This document shows positions 1 through 7,830 of a DNA stretch of 64,000 nucleotides, piece by piece. The notes beneath the pieces were generated by a model, which was not told where the DNA came from, ran no database searches, and saw only the letters and a list, made by a program, of their open reading frames with translations. Positions within the stretch are counted from its first letter, which is position 1. Each line of letters starts with the position of its first letter. Both the position numbers and the translations under genes were made by a program. Source of the stretch: Peptoniphilus genitalis. Its GTDB lineage: Bacteria; Bacillota; Clostridia; Tissierellales; Peptoniphilaceae. The stretch lies in assembly GCF_023614525.1 (NCBI RefSeq), contig NZ_CP097885.1, positions 1,548,501 to 1,612,500 of the forward strand. The letters run 5' to 3'.

Positions 1-54
1 GAAAACGAAGTGGCTATAGATATTTTGTACCAAAAAATTAAATCTTTGGTATAA
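1..54 (+). CDS. 3' end of an unidentified gene
   Basis: Frame 1 is open from the window edge to a TAA at 52-54 and encodes the last 17 residues of a protein ending in KIKSLV. It lies just upstream of the infC promoter. The piece is too short to identify, and a chance open frame cannot be excluded. Confidence 0.35.
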   Translation, partial: ENEVAIDILYQKIKSLV

Positions 55-60
55 AAGTGT

Positions 61-89
61 TTGACAAGAGATAACCTATGTGTTATCAT
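61..89 (+). promoter_or_regulatory. Promoter of the infC-rpmI-rplT operon
   Basis: TTGACA at 61-66, a 17-nt spacer and TATCAT at 84-89, preceded by TGT (extended -10). GATAAC at 70-75 and GTTATC at 82-87 form an inverted repeat across the -10 region. Transcription should start near 96. Confidence 0.8.
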
Positions 90-95
90 TGTCTT

Positions 96-206
96 TGTTA
101 TTAAAGAAGAAGTCCGCTTCTCACCTAATGGCTCAGTCATTTAGGTTATTTGAAAATTACGATGAATTTGCGGGCATCTTTTTAGGTGCCCGCTTTTTTA
201 ATTTAC
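96..206 (+). promoter_or_regulatory. L20-type leader with attenuator
   Basis: A structured leader of about 110 nt separates the promoter from the infC ribosome-binding site. Its 3' half is an intrinsic terminator, GCGGGCA (170-176) / TGCCCGC (187-193) followed by six T. In low-GC Gram-positives this operon is autoregulated by L20 binding its leader and causing premature termination. Position and terminator fit that family; the aptamer fold itself was not modelled. Confidence 0.75.
170..199 (+). terminator. Leader terminator (attenuator) before infC
   Basis: A perfect 7-bp GC-rich stem, 170-176 with 187-193, and a T-run at 194-199. It ends 21 nt before the infC start codon, so it acts inside the leader and not at an operon end. 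Confidence 0.85.
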
Positions 207-220
207 GGAGGTGCTTAGAA

Positions 221-748
221 ATTAAAGAACTTCAAATCAATGAAGAGATAAGAGAAAAGGAAGTCAGATTAGTAGATGATGAGGGCAATCAACTTGGCGT
301 TGTGTCCAGAAATCAAGCCATCGACTTGGCTACAACTAAAAAACTTGACCTAGTGAACGTTGCGCCAAACGCAAAACCACCAGTATGTCGTATAATGGAC
401 TATGGTAAATACAGATACGAGCAAGAGAAAAAAGAAAAAGAAGCTAGAAAAAAGCAAAAAGTTATCAATGTTAAGGAACTAAGATTTAGTCCAAACATTG
501 AAGACCATGACTTGAATACTAAAGCCAATAGAGCTATTGATTTCTTAAAAAACGGTGATAGAGTTAAGGTTTCAGTTAGATTTAGAGGTAGAGAGATGGG
601 TCATACTGATCTTGGTAGAGAAGTTCTCGACAAGTTTTATGATTTAATTTCTGAGTATGGAGTTGTGGACAAAAAACCCAAAATGGAAGGAAGAAGTTTA
701 GTTATGTTCCTTTCAGAAAGAAAAGACAGCGACAAGTCTGATAATTAA
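221..748 (+). CDS. infC: Translation initiation factor IF-3
   Basis: IF-3 (175 aa) binds the 30S subunit, blocks premature 50S joining and monitors start-codon choice. The N-domain begins [16 protein letters not shown], and the linker and C-domain carry [14 protein letters not shown] and [10 protein letters not shown]. The start taken is ATT at 221: a GGAGG lies nine bases upstream and IF-3 homology begins exactly there. The frame stays open upstream to an ATG at 80, but that stretch runs through the leader terminator. The rare AUU start is known from infC in other bacteria, where it allows IF-3 to limit its own synthesis. rpmI follows after 11 nt. Confidence 0.95.
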   Translation: MKELQINEEIREKEVRLVDDEGNQLGVVSRNQAIDLATTKKLDLVNVAPNAKPPVCRIMDYGKYRYEQEKKEKEARKKQKVINVKELRFSPNIEDHDLNTKANRAIDFLKNGDRVKVSVRFRGREMGHTDLGREVLDKFYDLISEYGVVDKKPKMEGRSLVMFLSERKDSDKSDN

Positions 749-759
749 GGAGGATTTTT

Positions 760-951
760 ATGGCAAAGATGAAAACTCACAGAGCTTCCGCGAAGAGGTT
801 TAAGAGAACAGGTTCTGGAAAGCTTAAGAGATTTTACGCTTTTAAAGGACATTTAACAGGTAAGAAAACTGCTAAGAGACTAAGAAAACTTAGAAAGAGC
901 AGTACGGTTTCTAAAGGTGATCAAAGAAGAATTGATCGCATGATCCCTTAA
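760..951 (+). CDS. rpmI: 50S ribosomal protein L35
   Basis: A 63-aa, very basic protein with the L35 signature [21 protein letters not shown] at its N-terminus. It is a small structural protein of the large subunit. It has a strong AGGAGG and lies between infC and rplT, the usual order, with 11 and 12 nt gaps. It should be co-transcribed and co-regulated by the L20-sensing leader upstream. Confidence 0.97.
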   Translation: MAKMKTHRASAKRFKRTGSGKLKRFYAFKGHLTGKKTAKRLRKLRKSSTVSKGDQRRIDRMIP

Positions 952-963
952 TAGGAGGTAAAA

Positions 964-1314
964 ATGGCTAGAGTAAAAAGAGGCGTTAACGCTAAAAAAA
1001 GACATAAGAATATACTAAAGCAATCCAAGGGATATTTTGGTGCTAAATCAAAATTATTTAGAACTGCTAACCAAGCTGTTATGAAATCTCTTAACTATGC
1101 TTACATTGGTAGAAAACAAAGAAAAAGAGATTTTAGAAAACTTTGGATTACAAGAATTAATGCAGCTGCAAGAATTAATGGCATGAGCTATTCAAAATTC
1201 ATTAGCGGTCTTAAGAAAGCTAACATCACTATTAATAGAAAGATGCTTTCTGAAATGGCAATTAATGATCCAGCTGGCTTTGCAAAACTAGTTGAAATTG
1301 CAAAAGAACAATAA
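964..1314 (+). CDS. rplT: 50S ribosomal protein L20
   Basis: A 116-aa protein of normal length for L20. The basic N-terminal extension ([23 protein letters not shown]) binds 23S rRNA during early assembly, and the globular C-domain follows ([16 protein letters not shown]). L20 is also the presumed regulator of this operon through the leader at 96-206. It is the last gene of the unit, with a terminator directly after it. Confidence 0.97.
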   Translation: MARVKRGVNAKKRHKNILKQSKGYFGAKSKLFRTANQAVMKSLNYAYIGRKQRKRDFRKLWITRINAAARINGMSYSKFISGLKKANITINRKMLSEMAINDPAGFAKLVEIAKEQ

Positions 1315-1318
1315 ATTA

Positions 1319-1344
1319 TTGCTCCCTTTTGGGAGCATTTTTTG
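1319..1344 (+). terminator. Terminator of the infC operon
   Basis: GCTCCC (1321-1326), a TTTT loop and GGGAGC (1331-1336), followed by ATTTTTTG. Confidence 0.85.
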
Positions 1345-1382
1345 TATAATAAGTTTTAGTAAATTTATTTAATGAGGAAATT

Positions 1383-2711
1383 ATGATTAGAAAATTAAAA
1401 AAGAATCCACCCCTCATGGTCTGCCTTTCATTTTTTGGCTTGATCCTATTTGGGGCAATTTTATTAAACCTTCCTCTTGCTTCGGCAGATGGAAATTCCA
1501 TTGGATTTTTAAATGCCCTTTTCACATCAACATCAGCTTCTTGTGTGACGGGACTTATTGTTGCCAACACCGCCACCCAATGGACAGTTTTTGGCAAACT
1601 TGTAATTATAACTTTGATACAAATTGGTGGACTGGGAACCATGGTTTTCTTGTCTCTTATTGCCCTTGCATTTAATAAAAAAATTGGAATCACTCAGAGA
1701 AGAATTATAAAGGAACAAACTAATGCTGATACAAGCAAGGGGATCATTAGACTTGTTATCTACATTATTAAGTTTTCTTTAAGTGTGGAACTTATTGGGG
1801 CAGTCTTACTTGCAACAAGATTCATTCCAGACTTTGGTTTGGAAAGGGGAATTTTATTTTCTCTCTTCCATGCAGTGTCAGCCTTTTGTAACGCAGGTTT
1901 TGATATTATAGGCAACTCCCTTGTAGACTATGTAGACAACATAACTGTTAATCTTGTCATAGCCTTTCTAATAATTTTTGGTGGTCTTGGCTTTACAGTT
2001 TATCTTGATATATACAAGAAGAGGAAGTTTAGGAACTTGACCCTCCACTCCAAGGTTGTTATATCAATTACAAGCATCCTAATTCTAGTGGGAAGTCTTG
2101 CCTTCTTTATCTTAGAGCACAAGGGTGGTTCTATGGAAGGCTTGAGCTTAAAGGGAAAAATTTTGGCCTCCTTCTTCATGTCAGCTACATCTAGAACTGC
2201 AGGATTTAACACTATCGACATTGGCAAGATGCAAGAGGGTTCTGTTATTGTAACTATAATACTTATGTTTATTGGTGCATCGCCAGCTTCCACTGGTGGC
2301 GGTATTAAGACAACAACTTTTGGGGTCTTGTTATTCTCAACCCTATCTGTTTTAAGGGGAAATGATGAAACAGAAATTTTTCACAAGACAATTTCTCGTG
2401 AAGCCCTCTTAAAGAGCCTTTGTATATTTACATTGGGATCTTTCTTGGTAATTTTTTCATCACTTTGGATAACAATTATTGAAAATGGAAAATTCTTATA
2501 CCTTGATATCCTTTATGAAATTGTATCGGCCCTTGGCACAGTGGGAGTTACTAGGGGAATCACTCCAAACTTAAGTCCTCTTTCAAAGCTAATCTTAATA
2601 GTTTTGATGTATATAGGTAGAGTTGGAGCAGCCACTCTTGGCATAAGTATTTTAAATAGAAAAAATAAGAAGCACACAAGATATTCTTATGGAAAAATTA
2701 TAGTGGGGTAA
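1383..2711 (+). CDS. ktrB: Potassium uptake channel subunit KtrB/TrkH
   Basis: A 442-aa polytopic membrane protein of the Trk/Ktr/HKT superfamily, which carries K+ (often coupled to Na+) through four pore repeats. Selectivity-filter-like segments are visible as TSASCVTGLIV, SAFCNAGFDIIGNS, ATSRTAGFNTIDI and SALGTVGVTRGI. The length is typical of KtrB. The start has GAGGAAATT directly upstream. The regulatory partner KtrA begins 3 nt after the stop, so the pair forms one membrane complex from one mRNA. I prefer ktrB to trkH because the partner has a single RCK unit. Confidence 0.92.
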   Translation: MIRKLKKNPPLMVCLSFFGLILFGAILLNLPLASADGNSIGFLNALFTSTSASCVTGLIVANTATQWTVFGKLVIITLIQIGGLGTMVFLSLIALAFNKKIGITQRRIIKEQTNADTSKGIIRLVIYIIKFSLSVELIGAVLLATRFIPDFGLERGILFSLFHAVSAFCNAGFDIIGNSLVDYVDNITVNLVIAFLIIFGGLGFTVYLDIYKKRKFRNLTLHSKVVISITSILILVGSLAFFILEHKGGSMEGLSLKGKILASFFMSATSRTAGFNTIDIGKMQEGSVIVTIILMFIGASPASTGGGIKTTTFGVLLFSTLSVLRGNDETEIFHKTISREALLKSLCIFTLGSFLVIFSSLWITIIENGKFLYLDILYEIVSALGTVGVTRGITPNLSPLSKLILIVLMYIGRVGAATLGISILNRKNKKHTRYSYGKIIVG

Positions 2712-2714
2712 ATT

Positions 2715-3365
2715 ATGAAGACATTTATTGTATTTGGCTGTGGGAGATTTGGTTCAACTGTAGCCACTAGATTATACGATTTGAAAAACGATGTTGTAGT
2801 TGTGGACTCAGATCATGAAAAAATTGATTTAATTAACGACAATGTTACTGAGGCAATTGTTTGTGATCTTGAAGATGAAAAGGCATTAGGAGAGCTTGCC
2901 CTAAATAATTATGACGTGGCAATAGTTGCCATTGGTGAAAGTCTTGAGCCAGCAGTTATGGCAGTCCTTGCATCAAAGGAAGCAGGAATTGAAAGAGTTA
3001 TTGCCAAGGCAACATCTGATAAGTTTGGAAAAATTTTATTAAAGTGTGGGGCTGACAAGATCATCTTTCCAGAAAGAGATATTGGATACAGACTTGCAAA
3101 TAATCTTTCCAACGACAACTTGTTAAACTCAGATGAAATTTCCAAGGGCTACAGCTTTTATGACTTCAAGGCACCTGTCAAGATGAATGGAAAGGGACTT
3201 ACTGAGCTTGGACTAAGGGAGGACTACAACTTCAATATCTTAATGGTAAAGAGGAATGGAGAAAATTATGTAAATCCAAACTCTGATTTTAAGATTAAGG
3301 AAGAGGACATCTTAACAGTTGTGGGTTCAGACAAGGACATCAAAAGGTTTATAGAAGAAAACTAA
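2715..3365 (+). CDS. ktrA: Potassium uptake regulatory subunit KtrA (RCK domain)
   Basis: A 216-aa cytoplasmic gating subunit. The N-terminal RCK_N Rossmann domain has the nucleotide-binding loop FGCGRFGSTVA (about residues 7-17) and an acidic residue after beta-2 (VVDSD). A small RCK_C domain occupies about residues 145-216. KtrA forms an octameric ring that binds ATP/ADP or NAD(H) and opens KtrB. It is downstream of ktrB and ends at a terminator, so the unit is two genes. Confidence 0.92.
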   Translation: MKTFIVFGCGRFGSTVATRLYDLKNDVVVVDSDHEKIDLINDNVTEAIVCDLEDEKALGELALNNYDVAIVAIGESLEPAVMAVLASKEAGIERVIAKATSDKFGKILLKCGADKIIFPERDIGYRLANNLSNDNLLNSDEISKGYSFYDFKAPVKMNGKGLTELGLREDYNFNILMVKRNGENYVNPNSDFKIKEEDILTVVGSDKDIKRFIEEN

Positions 3366-3391
3366 AAATTTATAAATAAAAATAAAAGTAA

Positions 3392-3428
3392 AAGGACTAA
3401 GTTGTCTAAGACCTAGTCCTTATTTTTT
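3392..3428. terminator. Bidirectional terminator between ktrA and the 57-aa membrane proteins
   Basis: AAGGACTA (3392-3399) pairs with TAGTCCTT (3414-3421), followed by ATTTTTT. The other strand also has a T-rich run after the stem, so it can serve both converging units. Confidence 0.85.
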
Positions 3429-3436
3429 GCAAATTT

Positions 3437-3610
3437 TTATATAAATTTTTTTAAGACAAATTCATATAGAAGGATTAACACAGCTATGAGGTTAAATATA
3501 AAAGAAAGTTTTTTTCTAAGTTTTTCATTTTTTATAATTTTTGTGTATCCAAATAAAAAGTATCCAATCAGAGCAGTAAAATAGATAATTATTTCAAGAT
3601 ACATATTCAT
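3437..3610 (-). CDS. Small two-helix membrane protein, copy A (57 aa)
   Basis: Function not recognised. Two hydrophobic segments (about residues 5-20 and 37-51) flank a basic loop, YTKIIKNEKLRKK. The ATG at 3610 is chosen because GGGAG lies eight bases upstream; an in-frame ATG at 3625 overlaps that site. The protein aligns without gaps over its full 57 residues with the product of 3638-3811 (27 identities counted by eye), so the two are tandem paralogs. It is the second gene of a two-gene minus-strand unit, 27 nt after copy B. It could be a membrane-complex accessory subunit or stress peptide; nothing in the sequence decides. Confidence 0.7.
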   Translation of the reverse strand: MNMYLEIIIYFTALIGYFLFGYTKIIKNEKLRKKLSFIFNLIAVLILLYEFVLKKFI

Positions 3611-3637
3611 AAAACCATCTCCCATTTTTGCGAAATT

Positions 3638-3811
3638 TTATACAAATAATCTTATTACAAAATAACATAAAAGTATGAGCCAAGCTATGACATGACAAGT
3701 AATATTGACTCTCTTTCTTATTTTTTCATTTTTAATAATTCTTGTGTACTCAGTTAAAAAATATCCTGCCAAGCAAATAAAATAAAGGGGAACTATTGTA
3801 AGATAAAACAT
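3638..3811 (-). CDS. Small two-helix membrane protein, copy B (57 aa)
   Basis: Function not recognised. It has the same architecture as its neighbour: hydrophobic helix, loop YTRIIKNEKIRKR, hydrophobic helix. The open frame runs further upstream to 4018, but the start chosen is ATG 3811: GGTGA sits just before it and similarity to copy A begins exactly there, giving an identical length of 57 residues. The shared GYFLxxYTxIIKNEKxRK block in the loop is the most conserved part. A minus-strand promoter-like sequence lies at 3831-3860. Confidence 0.7.
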   Translation of the reverse strand: MFYLTIVPLYFICLAGYFLTEYTRIIKNEKIRKRVNITCHVIAWLILLCYFVIRLFV

Positions 3812-3830
3812 AAAATCACCACTTGTTTTA

Positions 3831-3860
3831 ATTTTATCACGAAAAACTATTAGAGTACAA
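3831..3860 (-). promoter_or_regulatory. Likely promoter of the 57-aa membrane protein pair
   Basis: On the minus strand: TTGTAC (3860-3855), an 18-nt spacer and TAAAAT (3836-3831), with TGA before the -10. It lies 20 nt upstream of the copy B start. Confidence 0.55.
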
Positions 3861-3881
3861 AAAATTATAAAAATCCTCTTG

Positions 3882-3910
3882 TTTACATATTTATATTTAT
3901 AAACTACAAT
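3882..3910 (+). promoter_or_regulatory. Promoter of the YerB-like lipoprotein gene
   Basis: TTTACA (3882-3887), a 17-nt spacer and TACAAT (3905-3910), 43 nt before the ATG. It is divergent from the promoter at 3831-3860. Confidence 0.7.
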
Positions 3911-3953
3911 TATCTTAATATATAAAAGAAATTTAAGAGAAAGAGGAGAGACA

Positions 3954-5048
3954 ATGAAAAAATTAAAAAAACTTTTACTTGTGGGCCTAGTAGCTACAAG
4001 TCTAGTTGCTTGTGGCAAGACGACGGAAAATAAAAACCAAGCTCCAGAAGTTAAGGAGCCAGAAAAAATAGTTTACTACACACCACTTACTCATGAAGAG
4101 AGAGACAATGAGGACCAAGCAAAGAAAAAAATCTTTGCAGTTATGCTTGATAACCACGACGACGCAAGACCTCAAGCACAAATCTCCAAGGCCGACATAA
4201 TCTATGAGTACAGGGTTGAGGGCGAGTTCACAAGATACATGGCACTCTTCCAAAGTAATTTCCCAGAAAATGTGGGACCAGTTCGTTCTGCAAGACCTTA
4301 CTTTGTTCAAACTGCCAAGGAGTACAATGCAATCTATGCCCACTGGGGTGGTTCAGTTGCAGGACTTGAAGAAGTTAAAAAGAGAAATGTAGTGGACCTT
4401 GACGGGATTGCCCTTGAAGGAATTGTATTCCACAGAAATAAAAATGTTGGCAAGCGTGCACCCCACAATGGCTACATCTCACTTCCAGAACTTGAAAAAT
4501 ACCTAGTGGAAAAGGGAGTTGACGTAAATGACAACACTGCATCCCTTAACTTCTACGACAAGGAAGCAAATATAGAAGGTCTTGATGTGGGAGAAATAAC
4601 ACTAAACTTCAACAATAGGTACAAGACAAACTTTATCTATGACGAAGCTACTGGAAAGTATAAATATATCCGTCAAGGTCAACCAGTAATTGACGAGGCA
4701 ACAGGTCAAGAGTTTGACACAGACAACCTAGTAGTTTTATTCCAAAAGGGAGTAGTTGCTGGACCTAAGGGAACTTTAAAGATGGCAAATATAGGTACTG
4801 GCCAAGGACTTCTTCTTCAAAAGGGAAAACTTGCACCAATAAATTGGGAAAAGGAAAATGAAGATGCAAGGACAATCTTAAAATATCCTGATGGAACTGA
4901 AGTTAAATTCTACCCAGGCAGAACTTTCTTCTCCATAGTTGATGAAGAAAAGGATGCTGTCTACCAAGTTCCAGAAACTGAAAATCAAGCAGGGGAAGGT
5001 AATGCTACAGAAAACCATGACCCAGCAAAAGTTAATAGCCAAAAATAA
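3954..5048 (+). CDS. YerB-like lipoprotein (DUF3048)
   Basis: A 364-aa secreted lipoprotein. The signal peptide KKLKKLLLVGLVATSLVACGK ends in the lipobox LVAC, with the acylated cysteine near residue 20. The body matches the DUF3048/YerB family: FAVMLDNHDDARPQAQISKADIIYE, then GPVRSARPYF and APHNGY, and a C-terminal domain with a GTL-x-N and YPDGTEVKFYPGRTFF pattern. Family function is unknown; B. subtilis YerB is the reference. An extracytoplasmic, membrane-anchored role is inferred. It has its own promoter and a GAGGAGAG ribosome-binding site. Confidence 0.88.
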   Translation: MKKLKKLLLVGLVATSLVACGKTTENKNQAPEVKEPEKIVYYTPLTHEERDNEDQAKKKIFAVMLDNHDDARPQAQISKADIIYEYRVEGEFTRYMALFQSNFPENVGPVRSARPYFVQTAKEYNAIYAHWGGSVAGLEEVKKRNVVDLDGIALEGIVFHRNKNVGKRAPHNGYISLPELEKYLVEKGVDVNDNTASLNFYDKEANIEGLDVGEITLNFNNRYKTNFIYDEATGKYKYIRQGQPVIDEATGQEFDTDNLVVLFQKGVVAGPKGTLKMANIGTGQGLLLQKGKLAPINWEKENEDARTILKYPDGTEVKFYPGRTFFSIVDEEKDAVYQVPETENQAGEGNATENHDPAKVNSQK

Positions 5049-5094
5049 AATTAAAAAAAAATCTTTTGGGTAAGTAAGACTTAGAGGTGATTTT

Positions 5095-5595
5095 ATGATT
5101 AACATGACAAAAATCGACTATGTAATAAATATAACTGGAGCGTCCTATGACATTGTAAGAAAGGCACTTTTAGATAGCGACGGCGACGTTGATGTTGCAA
5201 TCTCTTATATAAGAGAAGGTAAGTATGACGTCAACATCGAGCCTTCAAAGGTTTATGAAAATGAGAAAGAAAAAGAATCTGACTCTCACGGAGAAAGAAA
5301 ATCTAGCAAAGGCTATGTTGACGATGTAATCAAGTATCTCGACGAAATCCTTGAAGCCGTAAAGGAAATCTGGAGAAAGGGAAATGCCAGCAGGTTATTG
5401 GTGGAAAATAAGGGCGAAACTGTCCTATCACTTTCACTGACAACATCTGCTATTGGCATGCTTTTAGCCCTTCCAGCATCACTACTTGGTCTATCTGCAG
5501 CCTACATCTATGACTATTCCTTTAAGATCATCATGGACAATGGAGAAGTAATTGATGTCAAGGAATATCTAAAGGATAAGAGCAAATTTTTATAA
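5095..5595 (+). CDS. UBA-like/DUF4342 protein
   Basis: A 166-aa protein. Residues 5-40 resemble a TS-N/UBA fold (IDYVINITGASYDIVRKALLDSDGDVDVAISYI). A charged linker follows, then a DUF4342 region with the marker WRKGNASRLLVENKGETVLSL (about 107-127) and a hydrophobic hairpin (about 131-155) that may insert in the membrane. The N-domain type is also found in EF-Ts and NAC. Function is unknown; a chaperone or membrane-associated role is speculative. AGAGGTGA precedes the start. Confidence 0.8.
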   Translation: MINMTKIDYVINITGASYDIVRKALLDSDGDVDVAISYIREGKYDVNIEPSKVYENEKEKESDSHGERKSSKGYVDDVIKYLDEILEAVKEIWRKGNASRLLVENKGETVLSLSLTTSAIGMLLALPASLLGLSAAYIYDYSFKIIMDNGEVIDVKEYLKDKSKFL

Positions 5596-5622
5596 AACTT
5601 ATTAAAATTTATTAAAGTTAAG

Positions 5623-5644
5623 AGCCCCTCGGGGCTTTTTTCTT
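5623..5644 (+). terminator. Terminator after the DUF4342 gene
   Basis: AGCCCC TC GGGGCT stem followed by a T-run (5635-5641). Confidence 0.85.
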
Positions 5645-5661
5645 TAAAAATGAGGGAAAAA

Positions 5662-6408
5662 ATGATAATTACAAGTAAAAATAACAATACATACAAATTT
5701 TTAAAGGGACTTTTGGAGAAAAAGCACAGACAAGAAAGCAAGCTCTTCATGGTGGAGAAGCCTGTGGTCATTGAAGAGGCTGAGGGAATTGAAATTAAAT
5801 ATCTTGCCCTTAGTGAGTCTGCCTACAGGTCAAATAAATTTGAAAATATTATAAAAAATGTAGACCAAGACAAGGTTTTTGTCTTTTCCGACAATATTTT
5901 CAAAAATCTTTGCGACGCAGTTACATCTCCTGGCATCATAGCCTACTACTCCTACCTTCACAGGGACTTTGACAGGACTTCTGGAAAATATTTGTATCTT
6001 GACGACATAAGGGAGCCAGGCAATCTTGGGGGAATAATTCGTTCTGCTGATGCCCTGGGACTTGACGGTCTTATAATTTCTCCCGAGTCTTGCGACCTTT
6101 ACAATCCAAAGACAGTTAGGTCCTCCATGTCCTCTATCTTTAGGCTCCCAATTTACTTTATGGCTCGAGAAGACTTGGTTAACTTAGACTTTAATATACT
6201 TGCAACTTCACTGGAAAATTCCACTTCAACAAGGGACTATGACTTCAAGGACAAGGACATAGTTGTAATTGGCAACGAAGCCAAGGGAGTTTCGGACTTT
6301 ATAATGTCCCATGCTAAGGACTTTTTAAATATCCCAATTTCTCCCAAGGTTGACTCCCTTAATGCCAATGTTGCAGCATCAATTATAATTTACGAGATGA
6401 TGAAATGA
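5662..6408 (+). CDS. TrmH/SpoU-family RNA 2'-O-methyltransferase
   Basis: 248 aa from ATG 5662, which follows GAGGG by five bases; an in-frame ATG at 5650 is the alternative. The N-terminal domain is a substrate-binding L30e-like fold. The C-terminal SPOUT domain carries all three SpoU motifs: LDDIREPGNLGGIIRSADALG, VIGNEAKGVS and IPISPKVDSLNANVAASI. It methylates ribose in rRNA or tRNA using SAM; the target base cannot be read from sequence. The next gene overlaps by 4 nt. Confidence 0.9.
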   Translation: MIITSKNNNTYKFLKGLLEKKHRQESKLFMVEKPVVIEEAEGIEIKYLALSESAYRSNKFENIIKNVDQDKVFVFSDNIFKNLCDAVTSPGIIAYYSYLHRDFDRTSGKYLYLDDIREPGNLGGIIRSADALGLDGLIISPESCDLYNPKTVRSSMSSIFRLPIYFMAREDLVNLDFNILATSLENSTSTRDYDFKDKDIVVIGNEAKGVSDFIMSHAKDFLNIPISPKVDSLNANVAASIIIYEMMK

Positions 6409-7094
6409 CCTATGTATTAGTGGCAGAAAACTTTCCAGAAGAGTCTGCAGAAAAATTAAAAGAATATGGGGAAGTGGTGAGGACCAAGGCAAACGCAAGG
6501 GTCTTAAGGGGACTTGATACCCACCCAGACATCTTGGTCCATCCACTTCCTTGTGGAGATTTAGTGGTAGATAGGGATAATCTTGACTATTATAAAGAGA
6601 TTTTTAAGAACAAAAAAGTTATTCCATCTCATTTATCTTTGTCAGGGAAATATCCAGGAGATATCCATTTAAATGCCTTTGCCTTTAAAAAGATTTTCAT
6701 CCACAACTTAAAGCACACCGACCAAGCCATCCTAGATTATTACAAGAAGGCTGGCTACGAACTGGTGAATATCAAGCAGGGCTATGCCAAGTGCTCCTGC
6801 CTTGTAAGCGAGGACTTTGTCATCACAAGTGATGGTGGAATTTATGAAAGCCTAAGGGACTTTATCCCAATTTATAAAATAGACCATGGGCAAATTAAAC
6901 TCCAAAACTTCAACTACGGTTTTATTGGTGGAGCGACTGGAGTCTTGGGCAAAAAAATATTCTTCACAGGCGATTTTTCTCATCATTCATCCTATGAAGA
7001 AATTTTAAAAATTATTAATAAGTATAGTTATGAAATTGAAATTTTGTCAAAAGACCCCATAGAAGACTATGGAACAATATTTTTTATAATATAA
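6405..7094 (+). CDS. DUF6873-family protein (GME-like fold)
   Basis: A 229-aa cytoplasmic protein overlapping the SpoU methylase by 4 nt. It resembles the DUF6873 family, which has been assigned a guanidino-modifying-enzyme-like fold. Visible family features are HPLPCGDLVVDRDN, the segment KQGYAKCSCLVSEDFVITSDGG with a possible reactive cysteine, and the C-terminal NYGFIGGATGVLGKKIFFTGD. No reaction is established for the family. The assignment rests on remembered family motifs. Confidence 0.72.
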   Translation: MTYVLVAENFPEESAEKLKEYGEVVRTKANARVLRGLDTHPDILVHPLPCGDLVVDRDNLDYYKEIFKNKKVIPSHLSLSGKYPGDIHLNAFAFKKIFIHNLKHTDQAILDYYKKAGYELVNIKQGYAKCSCLVSEDFVITSDGGIYESLRDFIPIYKIDHGQIKLQNFNYGFIGGATGVLGKKIFFTGDFSHHSSYEEILKIINKYSYEIEILSKDPIEDYGTIFFII

Positions 7095-7097
7095 TTT

Positions 7098-7122
7098 AAA
7101 CTCCTCTTAGGGAGTTTTTTTA
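7098..7122. terminator. Bidirectional terminator
   Basis: AAACTCC / GGAGTTT stem with T-runs on both strands. It lies between the DUF6873 gene and the converging membrane-protein gene, and overlaps the 3' end of the latter. Confidence 0.75.
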
Positions 7123-7445
7123 TTTCTCTTTAATAAATAAAGGGACAAGACTAAACCAAGTACAAAAAATATAATTGAAGTGAAAGAGTAGTCCACAAGC
7201 TTGAAAAAATAAATAATGAAGAAGTTATTGTAGAGGATTGGGATGAGGAAAAAATATAAAAAATAAAAACTTCTATTTTTATAAATTAAGGGCAAAGAAA
7301 TCAAAAGTGGCAAGACAAAGGAGCTGAGCCCATAAGAATTTATAAAGACAAAAAATCCATAAAAATTATCTTCTAAGACAGGCAGAATTGGTATTGATCC
7401 TATAAGTATTATTAAAATCAAAATATATTTTAATTTATTTTTCAT
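7107..7445 (-). CDS. Hypothetical four-helix membrane protein
   Basis: 112 aa, not recognised. Four hydrophobic stretches cover most of the protein, ending in the basic tail LLKRNKKTP. The start is ATG 7445, with GGAGG five bases upstream; an in-frame ATG at 7457 overlaps that site. Aromatic-rich, low-complexity helices (YFLYFFLIPILYNNFF) make family assignment by eye unreliable. It stands alone on the minus strand between two plus-strand units. Confidence 0.65.
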   Translation of the reverse strand: MKNKLKYILILIILIGSIPILPVLEDNFYGFFVFINSYGLSSFVLPLLISLPLIYKNRSFYFLYFFLIPILYNNFFIIYFFKLVDYSFTSIIFFVLGLVLSLYLLKRNKKTP

Positions 7446-7569
7446 ACTTGCCTCCAATTTATTTTTCTCCTTTAATTATATCAAAAAAAAAGAAAAATCT
7501 TGTTTTAAATAAATTCCTCTGGGTAATATATAAGAGCGAGAGAATTGATAAATTCTCTTATAATTATTC

Positions 7570-7598
7570 TTGAACATATAAGACCTTTGTGTTATTAT
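7570..7598 (+). promoter_or_regulatory. Promoter of the thrS T-box transcript
   Basis: TTGAAC (7570-7575), a 17-nt spacer and TATTAT (7593-7598). Transcription should start near 7605, at the base of T-box stem I. Confidence 0.75.
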
Positions 7599-7604
7599 AG
7601 AAAC

Positions 7605-7810
7605 AATTTTAAAAGAGACTTTGATAAGAAGAGTAGAATCTATAAAATTCTTAGAGAGGAAATGGCTGGTGTAAATTTCCAATTTTATATTTTTGAAAAC
7701 TAACTTGGAGTCCCATAGCAAACTATGGCGTAAGGACGCGTTAAGTCCCTAGAGTTTAATTAAGGTGGAACCACGGTCATCGTCCTTTGGGATGGTGGCT
7801 TTTTTTATTA
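7605..7810 (+). promoter_or_regulatory. T-box leader (threonine)
   Basis: A tRNA-sensing leader of about 200 nt. Stem I features are visible: GATAAGAAGAGTA near the 5' base and AGAGAGGAAATGGCTGGTG at the distal end. The T-box proper AAGGTGGAACCACGG lies at 7762-7776. Its TGGA can pair with a UCCA 3' end, consistent with a U73 discriminator. A candidate specifier ACT (Thr) followed by A occurs near 7700 in GAAAACTAACTTGG. The terminator that competes with the antiterminator spans about 7770-7806. Uncharged tRNA-Thr would allow read-through into thrS. Confidence 0.9.
7770..7808 (+). terminator. T-box terminator
   Basis: The ACCAC...GTCATC-GTCC arm pairs with GGGATGGTGG, followed by seven T. 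Its 5' arm shares the T-box bases needed by the antiterminator. Confidence 0.8.
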
Positions 7811-7830
7811 TTAATTTTTAGGAGGATAAA

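Noticed and set aside
80-220. ATG-initiated N-terminal extension of IF-3
   Set aside because: It would translate the leader and its terminator; the ribosome-binding site and homology both place the start at ATT 221.
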